From contig NZ_QREM01000008.1 in the NCBI RefSeq assembly GCF_003353015.1, positions 145,649 to 185,361 on the forward strand: a DNA stretch of 39,713 nucleotides, in the 5' to 3' direction. Shown here one piece after another: positions 7,584-16,501 of the stretch (its first letter is position 1; every line of letters begins with the position of its first letter). Source of the stretch: Xanthomonas arboricola. Lineage in GTDB: Bacteria; Pseudomonadota; Gammaproteobacteria; Xanthomonadales; Xanthomonadaceae. The translations under genes and the position numbers were made by a program. A model generated the notes under the pieces. It worked only from the letters and a program-made list of their open reading frames with translations. It did not search any database and was not told the DNA's origin.

Positions 7584-10072
7584 GTGCCGCGCAGCAGACG
7601 CGCGGCACGCCCTTGCAGCAATGGCGTGCCTGGTTCGCGCAGCGCGGCTGGGCGCCGTTGCCGTTTCAACGCGATGTGTGGAAGCGCTATCTCGCCGGCG
7701 AGTCCGGCTTGCTGCATACGCCCACCGGCAGCGGCAAGACGCTGGCTGCCTTCGGTGGGCCGCTGCTGGAGGCCTTGTCCACGCGTGGACGCAAGCCGGC
7801 GCTCAAGCCGGCCGCGGCCGCGCGGCGCCAGCAGCAACGCACGCTGCAGGTGCTGTGGATCACGCCCCTGCGCGCACTCGCCGCCGATACCGCACGCGCG
7901 CTGCGCGAGCCGGTGGAGGCGTTGGGGCTGGATTGGCAGGTGGGCCTGCGGACCGGCGATGCCAGCGCGCGCGACAAGCGGCTGGCGCGCAGCGGCAAGC
8001 TCGATGTACTGGTCACCACGCCCGAATCGCTGGCCTTGCTGTTGTCCTATCCCGACACCGCACCGCAGTTGTCGGCGCTGCGCTGCGTGATCGTCGACGA
8101 ATGGCATGAGCTGCTCGGCAACAAGCGCGGCGTGTTGCTGCAGCTATGCCTGGCGCGGCTGCGCGGCTGGGCGCCGGCGCTGCGCATCTGGGGCCTGTCG
8201 GCGACGCTGGGCAACCTGGCGCAGGCACGCGACGTGCTGCTGCCGCATCTTCCCGATGCGGCGCTGGTCGCGGGCGCCAAACCCCGCGCGATGACCCTGG
8301 AGACGCTGCTGCCCGACAGCGGCGAGCGCTTCCCGTGGGCCGGGCATCTGGGCCTGGCGCAGCTGGCGCGCGTGCTGCAGAAGATCCTGCAGCAACGCAC
8401 CAGCCTGGTGTTTACCAATACGCGCGCGCAGGCCGAGTTGTGGCACCAGGCCCTGAGTGCGGTGTGGCCGGACGACCTGGCCACGCTCGCGCTGCATCAC
8501 GGCTCGCTGGATCCGTCCTTGCGTGCGGCCGCCGAACAGGGCCTGCGCGACGGCAGCCTGCGCTGCGTGGTCGCCACCTCCAGCCTGGACCTGGGCGTGG
8601 ATTTCCCCGCCGTCGATCAGGTGCTGCAGGTCGGCAGCCCGAAAGGCATTGCGCGCCTGCTGCAGCGCGCCGGCCGCGCGCGCCACCGTCCGGGCGAATC
8701 CGGGCATGTGGTGTGCGTCCCCTCGCATGCACTGGAGCTGGTGGAATATGCCGCCGCGCGGCGCGCCATCGCGCACGGCCAGATCGAAGCGCGACCGCCG
8801 CCGCGGCTGTCGCTGGACGTGTTGGCGCAGCACTGCGTGACCCTGGCACTGGGTGGCGGCTTTCAGGCCGATGCGTTGTTCGAGCAGGTGCGCGGCACCG
8901 ATGCATTTGCAGCGCTGGATCATGCCACCTGGCAGGCGGTGCTGGACTTCATCGTGCAAGGCGGCAGCGCGCTGGCGCATTACCCGGATTTCCACAAGGT
9001 GGTGCGCGACGAACAGGGCGTGTATCGCGTGATCGACCGGCGCGTGGCACTGCGGCATCGCCTGTCCATCGGCACGATCACCAGCGACGGCAGCGTGCGC
9101 GTGCAGTTCCTGCGTGGCGGGCGCCTGGGCGCGGTGGAGGAACAGTTCGTCGGCCGTCTGCGCCGTGGCGACCGGTTTCAATTTGCCGGCCGTTTGCTGG
9201 AGCTGGTGCGGCTGGAAGACATGACCGCCTACGTGCGCGTGGCCAAGGGCGGCAGCGGCGCGGTGCCCAAGTGGATGGGCGGGCGCATGCCGTTGTCGTC
9301 GGCCTTGGGCCGCGAGGTCGAAGCGCTGTTTGCCGCCCCTGGCGATGCGCCGGAAATGCAGGCGCTGGCGCCGTTGCTGCACTTGCAGGCGTCGCTGTCC
9401 TCGCTGCCCGGCCCGGATCATCTGCTGGTGGAAAGCATCAAGGCGCGCGATGGCCGGCACGTGTTCGTGTATCCGTTCGCCGGCCGCCAGGTCAACGAGG
9501 GGCTGGCCGCGTTGCTGGCGGCGCGCTGGGGCCGGCGTCAGCGCAATACCTTCAGTTTTGCTGCCAACGATTACGGCTTTGTGCTGTCGCCGGCGCAGGA
9601 CGTGGAACTCGATGCGGGCGTCTTGCAGACGCTGCTGTCGCCGGAAGGCCTGTTTGCCGACCTGCGCGACAGCCTCAACCTGGGCGAGCTGGCACGCCGG
9701 CAGTTCCGCGAGATTGCGCGCGTGGCCGGCTTGCTGTCGCCGTCGTTGCCCGGCCGTGCACCCCGCAGCCTGCGTCAGCTGCAGGCGTCCAGCGGATTGC
9801 TGTACGACGTGCTGCAGCGTTTCGATCCGGACCATCTGCTGCTTGCGCAGGCCGAGCGCGAAGTGTTCGAAGGCCAGCTCGAGCTGGCGCGGCTTGCCCA
9901 TGCACTGGAAGATTGCGCGCGGCGCGAGCTGCGCCTGTGCAAACCGCGCAGCCTCACCCCGTTGTCGTTTCCGTTATGGGCCGAACGCGTGCGCGGCCAA
10001 CTCAGTACCGAAGACTGGAAGGCGCGCGTGTTGCGTGCTGCCGAACAACTGGAGCGCAAACATGGGCGATAG
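7580..10072 (+). CDS. Ligase-associated Lhr-like DEXH-box DNA helicase
   Basis: 830 aa, GTG start overlapping the ligase stop. A superfamily 2 helicase with Walker A TPTGSGKT (47-54), motif II DEWH (173-176), motif III GLSATLGN, and a second RecA domain with ATSSLDLGVDFP and QRAGRARHR (motif VI). A long C-terminal Lhr-core extension follows. Lhr-core enzymes are 3'-5' ATP-dependent DNA translocases/helicases. The 3' end overlaps the phosphoesterase gene by 11 nt. Confidence 0.94.
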   Translation: MSAAQQTRGTPLQQWRAWFAQRGWAPLPFQRDVWKRYLAGESGLLHTPTGSGKTLAAFGGPLLEALSTRGRKPALKPAAAARRQQQRTLQVLWITPLRALAADTARALREPVEALGLDWQVGLRTGDASARDKRLARSGKLDVLVTTPESLALLLSYPDTAPQLSALRCVIVDEWHELLGNKRGVLLQLCLARLRGWAPALRIWGLSATLGNLAQARDVLLPHLPDAALVAGAKPRAMTLETLLPDSGERFPWAGHLGLAQLARVLQKILQQRTSLVFTNTRAQAELWHQALSAVWPDDLATLALHHGSLDPSLRAAAEQGLRDGSLRCVVATSSLDLGVDFPAVDQVLQVGSPKGIARLLQRAGRARHRPGESGHVVCVPSHALELVEYAAARRAIAHGQIEARPPPRLSLDVLAQHCVTLALGGGFQADALFEQVRGTDAFAALDHATWQAVLDFIVQGGSALAHYPDFHKVVRDEQGVYRVIDRRVALRHRLSIGTITSDGSVRVQFLRGGRLGAVEEQFVGRLRRGDRFQFAGRLLELVRLEDMTAYVRVAKGGSGAVPKWMGGRMPLSSALGREVEALFAAPGDAPEMQALAPLLHLQASLSSLPGPDHLLVESIKARDGRHVFVYPFAGRQVNEGLAALLAARWGRRQRNTFSFAANDYGFVLSPAQDVELDAGVLQTLLSPEGLFADLRDSLNLGELARRQFREIARVAGLLSPSLPGRAPRSLRQLQASSGLLYDVLQRFDPDHLLLAQAEREVFEGQLELARLAHALEDCARRELRLCKPRSLTPLSFPLWAERVRGQLSTEDWKARVLRAAEQLERKHGR

Positions 10073-10706
10073 CGTGCAGCTGCAGCTGGCCGGCGAAACG
10101 GTGGAACTGCTCGGCGAACGCGCACTGTATCGTCCGGCACAACGTGCCTTGTTGATCGCCGACCTGCATCTGGGCAAGGCCGATGTGTTCCGTCGCGCCG
10201 GCATCGGGATGCCGGCCGGCGGCACCGCGCACGATCTGGAGCGGCTGGATGCGCTGCTGGAACAGCGCGAGGTGGACGCGTTGTGGATCCTCGGCGACCT
10301 GCTGCATGGCCCCGCACCGCGCGCAGCCTGGCACCGCCGCTGGAGCGCATGGCGCGAGCGGCATTGCGCATTGCGCGTGATCGCCATCCGCGGCAATCAC
10401 GACCGCGCCTTGGCCGGCGCCGACCTGCATATCGAGCCGGCCGGCGAACAGGTCGAAGATGGCCCCTTCGTGCTGCGCCACGATCCGCTGCCGCATCCGA
10501 CCGGGCACGTACTGTGCGGGCATCTGCATCCACTGGCCGCACTGCCCGGCATGGCGCGTCGCTGGCCGGCGTTCTGGTTGCGCGAGCGCGTCACCATCCT
10601 GCCGGCGTTCTCGCATTTCACCGCCGGCATCGTGCCGACGCTGGTCGAAGGCGAACGCCTGGTTGCCTGCGTGGAAGACGATGCGCTGGCATTGCCGGTG
10701 CGCTAG
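10062..10706 (+). CDS. Ligase-associated DNA-repair metallophosphoesterase
   Basis: 214 aa. The calcineurin-like phosphoesterase motifs are all present: DLH (34-36), GD (78-79), GNHD (111-114) and GHLHP further on. This matches the MPE partner of Lhr-type clusters, a metal-dependent nuclease or phosphodiesterase acting on DNA ends. The start is the ATG at 10062, inside the helicase gene, in keeping with the coupling along the operon. It is the last gene; a convergent gene ends 32 bp away. Confidence 0.92.
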   Translation: MGDSVQLQLAGETVELLGERALYRPAQRALLIADLHLGKADVFRRAGIGMPAGGTAHDLERLDALLEQREVDALWILGDLLHGPAPRAAWHRRWSAWRERHCALRVIAIRGNHDRALAGADLHIEPAGEQVEDGPFVLRHDPLPHPTGHVLCGHLHPLAALPGMARRWPAFWLRERVTILPAFSHFTAGIVPTLVEGERLVACVEDDALALPVR

Positions 10707-10738
10707 CGGGCGCGGCAATGCGCTGACCGCGGCTGCCG

Positions 10739-12004
10739 CTACGCGGTCGCTCCGGCCGTGTCGACCGCAACACGCGGCAGCGGTTGCGACAAGGCCTCGA
10801 CGAACTCCGGCGCCAATGCCAGCTTGCCGAACCAGCCGTGCTGGGTACCGCTGAGCACGCGCAGCATATGCCCGCGCCCGCCGGGCACGCGCCCCATCGG
10901 ACGCAGCAGCAGGTCGCGTCCATGCGCCCACAGATCGCGTTCGGACTGGAACAGCGGCGTCAGCCAACGGCTCCAGCGGTGATAGATCGCCACATGCGCC
11001 TGGCGCTCGCGCTGGTAGTGCTGCAGGGCCGCGTCCAGATCGTCGCCGATCCGCAAGGCGTCGCGCAGCGCCAACGCATCCAGCAACGCCATGTTGACGC
11101 CCTGCCCCAGCTGCGGACTCATCGCATGCGCGGCATCGCCGGCCAGCACGAAGCGACCGCGATGCCAGCGCGCCACCACCGCGTCGCGATAACTGGCGCG
11201 CGCCAGTGCGCCATGCACCTGCACGCTGTCCAGACGCGCATGCGCATCCGGCCACATCCGTGCAATTTCCTCGCGCCATGCCGCAATGCCGCGCTGTTCC
11301 CACGCGGCGAAATCGCTGCACGGCAGGCTCCAGAAAAAACTCAACCGCGGGGTATCGTCGCCCGGGCGCGTGCCCACCGGCAGCAGGCCGATCATCTTGC
11401 GCGCGCCGATGTAGCGCTGGCGCAACTCATCGACGAACGGCCAGTCCTCGCGCGGCAGCAGGCACCATAGCGCGCCCCACGGATAGACCCGATCCAGCCG
11501 CGTGCCCTGCACCTGCGCGCGCAAGGTCGACGCGGAACCATCGGCGGCGATGATCAGATCGTACGGGCCATGCCACTGCCCGCGCTGGTCCTGCACGCGC
11601 ACGCCGTCGTGATCGATGGCGGTGATCCGGGTATCCACATGCAGCTGCGCGTGCTCCGGCCAGGCCTCGCGCAACAGCGTGAACAAGGCGCCGCGCTGCA
11701 TCCCCAGGCCCATCAGCCGCGCATCCAGGTCGCGATACTGCATATCCATCACCGCGCGTCCGCACGGCGTTTCGCCATACAACCGGCGCACCGGCGCGCC
11801 ATGCGCGAGCGCCTGCGGCAGCAAGCCCATCCTCCACAGCACCTGCAAACCGCTGGGCTGCAGCAGGAAGCCTGCGCCCACCGGCCCGGGCGCGGCAGCG
11901 CGTTCGAACACGTCCAGTCGATGCCCGTCGGCGCCCAGCAGCACCGCCAGTGCCTGCCCCGCCGTGCCATAGCCCACTACCGCAATCCGCAATGCTCGCT
12001 GCAT
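10739..12004 (-). CDS. FAD-dependent monooxygenase (UbiH/salicylate-hydroxylase type)
   Basis: 421 aa. Class A flavoprotein monooxygenase: dinucleotide-binding GYGTAG (11-16), the ADG stretch at 154-156, and the FAD-ribityl motif AGDAAHAMSP (288-297). It should hydroxylate an aromatic or related substrate with NAD(P)H and O2. The substrate is not evident. It stands alone between convergent neighbours. The two C-terminal helices are Trp/Arg-rich without a membrane anchor. Confidence 0.88.
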   Translation of the reverse strand: MQRALRIAVVGYGTAGQALAVLLGADGHRLDVFERAAAPGPVGAGFLLQPSGLQVLWRMGLLPQALAHGAPVRRLYGETPCGRAVMDMQYRDLDARLMGLGMQRGALFTLLREAWPEHAQLHVDTRITAIDHDGVRVQDQRGQWHGPYDLIIAADGSASTLRAQVQGTRLDRVYPWGALWCLLPREDWPFVDELRQRYIGARKMIGLLPVGTRPGDDTPRLSFFWSLPCSDFAAWEQRGIAAWREEIARMWPDAHARLDSVQVHGALARASYRDAVVARWHRGRFVLAGDAAHAMSPQLGQGVNMALLDALALRDALRIGDDLDAALQHYQRERQAHVAIYHRWSRWLTPLFQSERDLWAHGRDLLLRPMGRVPGGRGHMLRVLSGTQHGWFGKLALAPEFVEALSQPLPRVAVDTAGATA

Positions 12005-12048
12005 GTCCTTCGCTCTTTGGACCTCACCGATCCCGCATGGACCGATGC

Positions 12049-12074
12049 AAAAAAACCCCCGCCGTGGCGGGGTT
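12049..12074 (-). terminator. Rho-independent terminator of the cold-shock gene
   Basis: On the minus strand a GC-rich stem (AACCCCGCC type, 8-9 bp with one bulge) is followed by a run of seven T. It begins about 25 nt after the cold-shock gene stop codon. Confidence 0.88.
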
Positions 12075-12098
12075 CTTCAACCGCACAATCGAGTCACG

Positions 12099-12305
12099 TC
12101 ACTCGACCGGCGTGATGTTCGAAGCCTGGGCACCCTTGGGGCCCTGGGTCACGTCATAACTGACGCGCTGGCCTTCCTGCAGGCTGCGGAAGCCCTTGGA
12201 GTTGATCGCGGAGAAGTGCGCGAAGACATCGGCGCTGCCGTCCTCCGGTGAGATGAAGCCAAATCCCTTGGCGTCGTTGAACCACTTGACGGTACCGTTC
12301 GGCAT
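12099..12305 (-). CDS. cspA: Cold-shock domain protein, CspA family
   Basis: 68 aa, the usual length. Single-stranded nucleic-acid-binding OB fold with RNP1 KGFGFI and RNP2 VFAHF, and the family's N-terminal NGTVKWFN. The ATG at 12305 is preferred over a TTG seven codons upstream because the protein then begins like other CspA proteins. It has its own predicted promoter and terminator, so it is probably monocistronic. Acts as an RNA chaperone in cold or general stress; whether it is cold-induced is not visible. Confidence 0.94.
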   Translation of the reverse strand: MPNGTVKWFNDAKGFGFISPEDGSADVFAHFSAINSKGFRSLQEGQRVSYDVTQGPKGAQASNITPVE

Positions 12306-12363
12306 GGTGATGCGAGACCTTTGCAATAATTAATGGGTGGTGTACGACGATGCGTACGCGCCG

Positions 12364-12392
12364 AGTATGCAAAGCTTATGCCCCGATGACAA
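12364..12392 (-). promoter_or_regulatory. Predicted sigma70 promoter of the cold-shock gene
   Basis: On the minus strand the -35 is TTGTCA (12392-12387, 5/6), the spacer is 17 bp, and the -10 is CATACT (12369-12364, 4/6). It abuts the stop codon of the upstream phosphorylase gene and would give a leader of roughly 50 nt. Confidence 0.5.
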
Positions 12393-13145
12393 TCACCCGC
12401 GTGCAAGTTCGCCGATCAGCTCCGGCAATCCGGACGAGGCGGCATCGACGTTGGCCAACACCTCGGCCATGGTGATTTCCTGCGCGTCGCCGCAGCCGGC
12501 CGCCCAGTTGGCCACGATCGCCAGACACGCATAGTCCAGGCCTTTTTCGCGTGCAAGACCGGCTTCGGGCATGCCGGTCATGCCGACCAGATCGCAGCCG
12601 TCGCGACGCATGCGGGCGATCTCTGCAATCGTTTCCAGCCGCGGTCCCTGGGTGGCGCCATAGCATCCGCCGGCGACCATCGTGACGCCGGTCACCTTGG
12701 CCGCGGCGATGACCTTGCTGCGGAACATCGGCGAATACGGATGGCCGAAATCCACGTGCTGCACCTCGCTGCCCGGCTCTTCGCAGAAGGTGGACACGCG
12801 GCCCCAGGTGTAATCGATCAGCTGATCCGGACACGCCAGCACGCGCGGACCGAACTGTTCGGTGATGCCGCCGACGGTGTTGAGCGCCAGCACGCGGGTG
12901 GCGCCGATTTGCTGCAGCGCAGCGATGTTTGCGCGGTAGTTCACCTTGTGCGGCGGCAGCGAATGGCCTTCGCCGTGGCGCGCCAGGAATGCCACGCGAT
13001 GGCCCAGCAACATGCCGACACGGATCGGGCCGGAGGGCGCGCCATACGGCGTTTCGATGGCGTACGTCTGCACCTGGTCCAGCTGGGCGAGCTTGTAGAC
13101 ACCGGTGCCGCCGATGACGGCCAATGCGATGGAATTGGGGGACAC
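12393..13145 (-). CDS. S-methyl-5'-thioinosine phosphorylase (MTAP/PNP family)
   Basis: About 250 aa. A nucleoside phosphorylase: the phosphate-binding GGTGVY is near the N-terminus, followed by ARHGEGHSLPPHKVNYRAN, NTVGGI, and the purine/ribose region MTGMPEAGLAREKGLDYA. Pseudomonas places an MTIP enzyme next to nagZ, as here, which favours methylthioinosine over methylthioadenosine as substrate; this is by analogy. The start is taken as the GTG at 13145, with AGAGG 6 nt upstream; a TTG at 13160 is possible. It follows hpt, and both act in purine salvage. Confidence 0.85.
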   Translation of the reverse strand: MSPNSIALAVIGGTGVYKLAQLDQVQTYAIETPYGAPSGPIRVGMLLGHRVAFLARHGEGHSLPPHKVNYRANIAALQQIGATRVLALNTVGGITEQFGPRVLACPDQLIDYTWGRVSTFCEEPGSEVQHVDFGHPYSPMFRSKVIAAAKVTGVTMVAGGCYGATQGPRLETIAEIARMRRDGCDLVGMTGMPEAGLAREKGLDYACLAIVANWAAGCGDAQEITMAEVLANVDAASSGLPELIGELARG

Positions 13146-13233
13146 GAGCAACCTCTGCAACGAAAGACCAAGACGGTGGCGCGCATGCCGGCGCGCCGGG
13201 CTGCCCGCAGCGACGCGGGCACGCTGGGGGCAG

Positions 13234-13788
13234 TTACTGCTTCATCGCGTAGATGGCGGGAATGCCGCGCAGCTGCTCGTTGACGTCCATGCCGAAGCCG
13301 AACACGTAACGGTCGGCCACTTCCACGCCAACATAATCGGCGGCGACGCCGGGCACGCAACGGTCGTGACGCTTGACGGTCAGCACCGCCACGCGCACGT
13401 CGGTGGCGCCCTGCTCCAGGCACCACTGGCGCACGCCCTGCAGCGTGTAGCCCTCGTCGAGGATGTCGTCGACCAGGATCACCCGGCGGCCGAACAGCGC
13501 GGTGGCCGGACGGTGCTTCCACACCAGCTCGCCGCCGGTGGTTTCACCGCGGTACCGGGTGGCATGCAGGTAGTCGAACTGCAGGTCCTGGCCGCGTGCG
13601 CCCAGCTCCAGCGCCAGCTGGCCGGAGAACGGCAGCGCGCCGTGCATGATGGTGAGGTACACCGGCACTTCGCCGGCATAGTCGCGCGCAATCGCGTCGG
13701 CAATGCTGGCGACGGCCGCATCGATGGCGGGGCGGTCGACCAGCAGATCGGCTTGGGCCAGGGCCTGGGAAATGGTGAGCGTGGACAT
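13234..13788 (-). CDS. hpt: Hypoxanthine-guanine phosphoribosyltransferase
   Basis: 184 aa. The type I PRTase signature VILVDDILDEGYT is at 103-115 and binds the PRPP ribose phosphate; the C-terminal purine-binding part includes KRHDRCVPGVAADYVG and DRYVFGFGMD. It converts hypoxanthine or guanine plus PRPP to IMP or GMP. The start ATG overlaps the nagZ stop by one base (TGATG), so translation is coupled. With the downstream MTIP-type enzyme, whose product is hypoxanthine, it makes a plausible salvage route: methylthioinosine to hypoxanthine to IMP. Confidence 0.94.
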   Translation of the reverse strand: MSTLTISQALAQADLLVDRPAIDAAVASIADAIARDYAGEVPVYLTIMHGALPFSGQLALELGARGQDLQFDYLHATRYRGETTGGELVWKHRPATALFGRRVILVDDILDEGYTLQGVRQWCLEQGATDVRVAVLTVKRHDRCVPGVAADYVGVEVADRYVFGFGMDVNEQLRGIPAIYAMKQ

Positions 13789-14792
13789 CAGGCAGTTGTT
13801 CCGGAAGAGGCGGAAAGAGGAGTGGTGAATGAGGCGTCGGAGCCGGCGAGCAGGCCATCCCAGCCCAGCGCGCCGCGGCCGATCAGGCCGATCAATGCTG
13901 CGGTATTGAGGCTGCGGCCGGCCACGGCCTGCAGCGATTGTTCGACCAGTTCCGGGTGGCAGACCAGCACCACGTCGCAGCCGGCATCCAGATGCGCATG
14001 CACCCGGCTCGCCACGCCGCCGGCGCTGAACGAAGCGGCCATGCCGATGTCGTCGGAGAACACCACGCCGCGAAAGCCCAGTTGCCCGCGCAGGATCTGC
14101 TCGATCCAGCGCTGCGAATAGCCGGCCGGTTCCGGGGCGACCTGCGGGTAGACCACGTGTGCCATCATCACCGCATCGGCGCCGGCCTCGATCCCGGCCA
14201 CGAAGGGCAGCAGATCCTCGGCCTGCAAGACCTCCAGCGGCCGCGGGTCGCTGGCATGGTCGACATGGGTGTCTTCCAGCACGGTGCCGTGGCCGGGGAA
14301 ATGCTTGAGCGTGGCGGCCATGCCGGCGCCGTGCAGCGCCTGTACGTAGGCGCGGGTGAAGCTGGCCACGACCTGCGGGTCGTCGCTGAAGGCACGGTCG
14401 CCGATGGCGCGGTTGCCACGGCCCAGATCCACCACCGGCGCGAAGCTCAGGTCCACGCCGCTGGCACGCACCTCGCTGGCCATCAGCTGCGCATGCGCGC
14501 GCGCCGCGGCGAGCGCGGCCTCGGGGTCCTGCGCGTACTGCGCGCCGAAGCGCTGCAGCGGCGCCAGCGCGCTGTAGCCGTCGCGAAAGCGCTGTATGCG
14601 CCCGCCCTCCTGGTCCACGCAGATCAGCACCGGGCGCGGTGCGGCCGCGCGGATGGATGCCGACAGCTCGGCCACCTGCGTGCGCGAGGCGAAGTTGCGC
14701 GTGAACAGCACCACGCCGGCGACCGCGTCGTGCTGCAGCCAGTCGCGTTCCTGTGCGCTGAGTTCGGTACCGGCAACGCCGATCAGAAGCAT
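13788..14792 (-). CDS. nagZ: Beta-N-acetylhexosaminidase NagZ (GH3)
   Basis: 334 aa, cytoplasmic (no signal peptide). Removes GlcNAc from anhydromuropeptides during peptidoglycan recycling. The family signature KHFPGHG is at 163-169, substrate-binding Asp60 lies in CVDQEGGRIQR, the EDTHVDH loop is near 173-179, and the catalytic nucleophile is in FSDDIGM (around 247-248). GGGAG-like Shine-Dalgarno 8 nt before the ATG. An extended -10 promoter lies upstream. First gene of nagZ-hpt-MTIP. Confidence 0.95.
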   Translation of the reverse strand: MLLIGVAGTELSAQERDWLQHDAVAGVVLFTRNFASRTQVAELSASIRAAAPRPVLICVDQEGGRIQRFRDGYSALAPLQRFGAQYAQDPEAALAAARAHAQLMASEVRASGVDLSFAPVVDLGRGNRAIGDRAFSDDPQVVASFTRAYVQALHGAGMAATLKHFPGHGTVLEDTHVDHASDPRPLEVLQAEDLLPFVAGIEAGADAVMMAHVVYPQVAPEPAGYSQRWIEQILRGQLGFRGVVFSDDIGMAASFSAGGVASRVHAHLDAGCDVVLVCHPELVEQSLQAVAGRSLNTAALIGLIGRGALGWDGLLAGSDASFTTPLSASSGTTA

Positions 14793-14836
14793 GTTGGGGG
14801 ACTCCCGGGCCAGGCGCCAGATTGGCGCAGCGCGGC

Positions 14837-14865
14837 ATTGTCGCAGATGCGCGTTGCAGCGTCAG
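14837..14865 (-). promoter_or_regulatory. Predicted promoter of nagZ, extended -10 type
   Basis: On the minus strand CTGACG (-35, 14865-14860) is followed after 17 bp by GACAAT (-10, 14842-14837), which is preceded by TGC, giving the extended -10 TGCGACAAT. The expected start of transcription is about 38 nt before the nagZ ATG. The 15-mer CGCATCTGCGACAAT recurs upstream of rlmD. Confidence 0.6.
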
Positions 14866-14931
14866 ATCGCGCATTCAGGCAGGCGCGTGTTTGCCGCCGT
14901 CGCCACCCCGCTGCAGCCCGCCGGCCGTGCC

Positions 14932-16497
14932 TCAGAGCACCTCCAGATTCGCCCGCCAGTACGCGGCCTGCGCCTGTACCTGCTCCAGCACGTCCGGTGC
15001 CATGGCATCGAGCTGCCGGTACGGCAACGCCAGGCGCTCGTTGGCACCCAGCAGCGTGCGCTGCCGCGCCAGGAAATCCCAGTACAGCGCGTTGTACGGG
15101 CAGGCCTGCGCGCCGATCCGTGCCTTGCGCTGGTAGCGGCAGCCACCGCAGTAGTCGCTCATGCGGTCGATATAGGCCGCGCCGCTGATGTACGGCTTGC
15201 TGCCGAGCAGGCCGCCGTCGGCGAACTGGCTCATGCCGACCGTGTTGGGCAGCTCGACCCACTCGAACGCATCGATATAGACCCCCAGGTACCAGCGATG
15301 CAGCGCCTGCGGCTCCAGCCCTGCCAGCAGCGCGAAGTTGCCGATCACCATCAGCCGCTGGATGTGGTGCGCGTGCGCGTTGGCCAGCGAATTGCCGATC
15401 GCATCGGCCAGGCAGCGCATGCCGATCTGCCCGTCCCAGAACCAGTGCGGTAGCGGTGCATGCTGGTCGAGCTGGTTGGACTGGGCATAGGCGGGCATCT
15501 GCGACCAGTACACGCCGCGCACGTATTCGCGCCAGCCCAGGATCTGGCGGATGAAGCCTTCCACCGATGCCAGCGTTGCATGCCCGTCATGCAACGCTGC
15601 CTCCGCGCGCGCGATCACCTCGCGGGGATGCAGCAGCTTGACGTTGAGCGCGAACGACAGCAGCGAATGGAACAGCCGCGGGCTGCGCGTGCTCATCGCA
15701 TCTTCGTAGCGGCCAAAGTTCGGCAACGCATGCGTGATGAAGGCATCCAGGTGCTGCAAGGCTTCGTCGCGGTCCCGCGGCCATGGCAGCGCGCCGGCAT
15801 TCGGCGCGCCGAAGCTGCGTACGCCGGCCGCTTCGATACTGCTCCACAGCGCGCGATGGTCATGCGCTGCGCGCCACTCCGGCGGCGCCGGAGGATCGCC
15901 TGGCCACGGCGCGCGGTTGTCGTGATCGAAATTCCAGCGCCCGCCTTCCGGCTCGCCTGCGGCATCCATCAGGATGCGGTGGCGACGGCGCATCTTTCGA
16001 TAGAACACTTCCATGCGCCACTGGCCGCCGGCGCGAAAACACCCGGCCACTTCATCGCGTTCGGTCAAAAAATGCTCGCTGCCGACCATGCGCGTGGCGA
16101 ACGGCTGGCGCGCGCACCAGTGCCGCAATGCCTGGTCCAGCCGCCATTCGTCCGGCGCCTGGTACTCCAGCCGGCTGGCGCGGTAATGCGCCACCAGCGC
16201 GTCCAGATTGGCAGCGATCGCCTGCCGATTGCTGGGGTTGTCGATGGCCACGTAACGCACCCGGTGACCGGCCTGGCGCAGGCGCGCGGCGAATGCGCGC
16301 ATCGCCGCGAAGATCGCCAGGATCTTCTGCGCATGGTGCAGCACGTAGTCGGTTTCCTCGCGCACTTCCACCAGCACGTAGACCACGCCCGCATCGATCG
16401 CATCGAACCAGCTATGGTGCGGATTGAGTTGGTCGCCCAGGATCAGGCGCAATGTGTGCGCGACTGCCTGCGGGGTGCGGTCGGCTGTGGCTGCCAC
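14932..16497 (-). CDS. phrB: Fe-S bacterial cryptochrome/(6-4) photolyase (PhrB-like)
   Basis: About 521 aa. The sequence opens with LRLILGDQLNP and continues as a deoxyribodipyrimidine-photolyase-related (DPRP) protein. Four cysteines at 362, 450, 453 and 466 (in MRC, YCGGC, ACPYN) have spacings 88, 3 and 13. These equal those of the [4Fe-4S] ligands of Agrobacterium PhrB (350, 438, 441, 454), the prototype FeS-BCP (6-4) photolyase. It should repair UV (6-4) photoproducts using light, FAD and a lumazine-type antenna. Start is the GTG at 16497 (GAGG 10 nt upstream) or the GTG at 16512, which would overlap the upstream stop. Coupled or nearly coupled to the FAD oxidoreductase. Confidence 0.92.
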   Translation of the reverse strand: MAATADRTPQAVAHTLRLILGDQLNPHHSWFDAIDAGVVYVLVEVREETDYVLHHAQKILAIFAAMRAFAARLRQAGHRVRYVAIDNPSNRQAIAANLDALVAHYRASRLEYQAPDEWRLDQALRHWCARQPFATRMVGSEHFLTERDEVAGCFRAGGQWRMEVFYRKMRRRHRILMDAAGEPEGGRWNFDHDNRAPWPGDPPAPPEWRAAHDHRALWSSIEAAGVRSFGAPNAGALPWPRDRDEALQHLDAFITHALPNFGRYEDAMSTRSPRLFHSLLSFALNVKLLHPREVIARAEAALHDGHATLASVEGFIRQILGWREYVRGVYWSQMPAYAQSNQLDQHAPLPHWFWDGQIGMRCLADAIGNSLANAHAHHIQRLMVIGNFALLAGLEPQALHRWYLGVYIDAFEWVELPNTVGMSQFADGGLLGSKPYISGAAYIDRMSDYCGGCRYQRKARIGAQACPYNALYWDFLARQRTLLGANERLALPYRQLDAMAPDVLEQVQAQAAYWRANLEVL

Positions 16498-16501
16498 CGC
16501 A

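Noticed and set aside
8144-9901. 585-codon minus-strand frame opposite the helicase
   Set aside because: It is antisense to a conserved helicase; its Gln/Arg/His-rich composition is typical of shadow frames.
13202-13221. Terminator after hpt
   Set aside because: A 7-bp GC hairpin is present but has no T-run, and the next gene is on the same strand 88 bp away.
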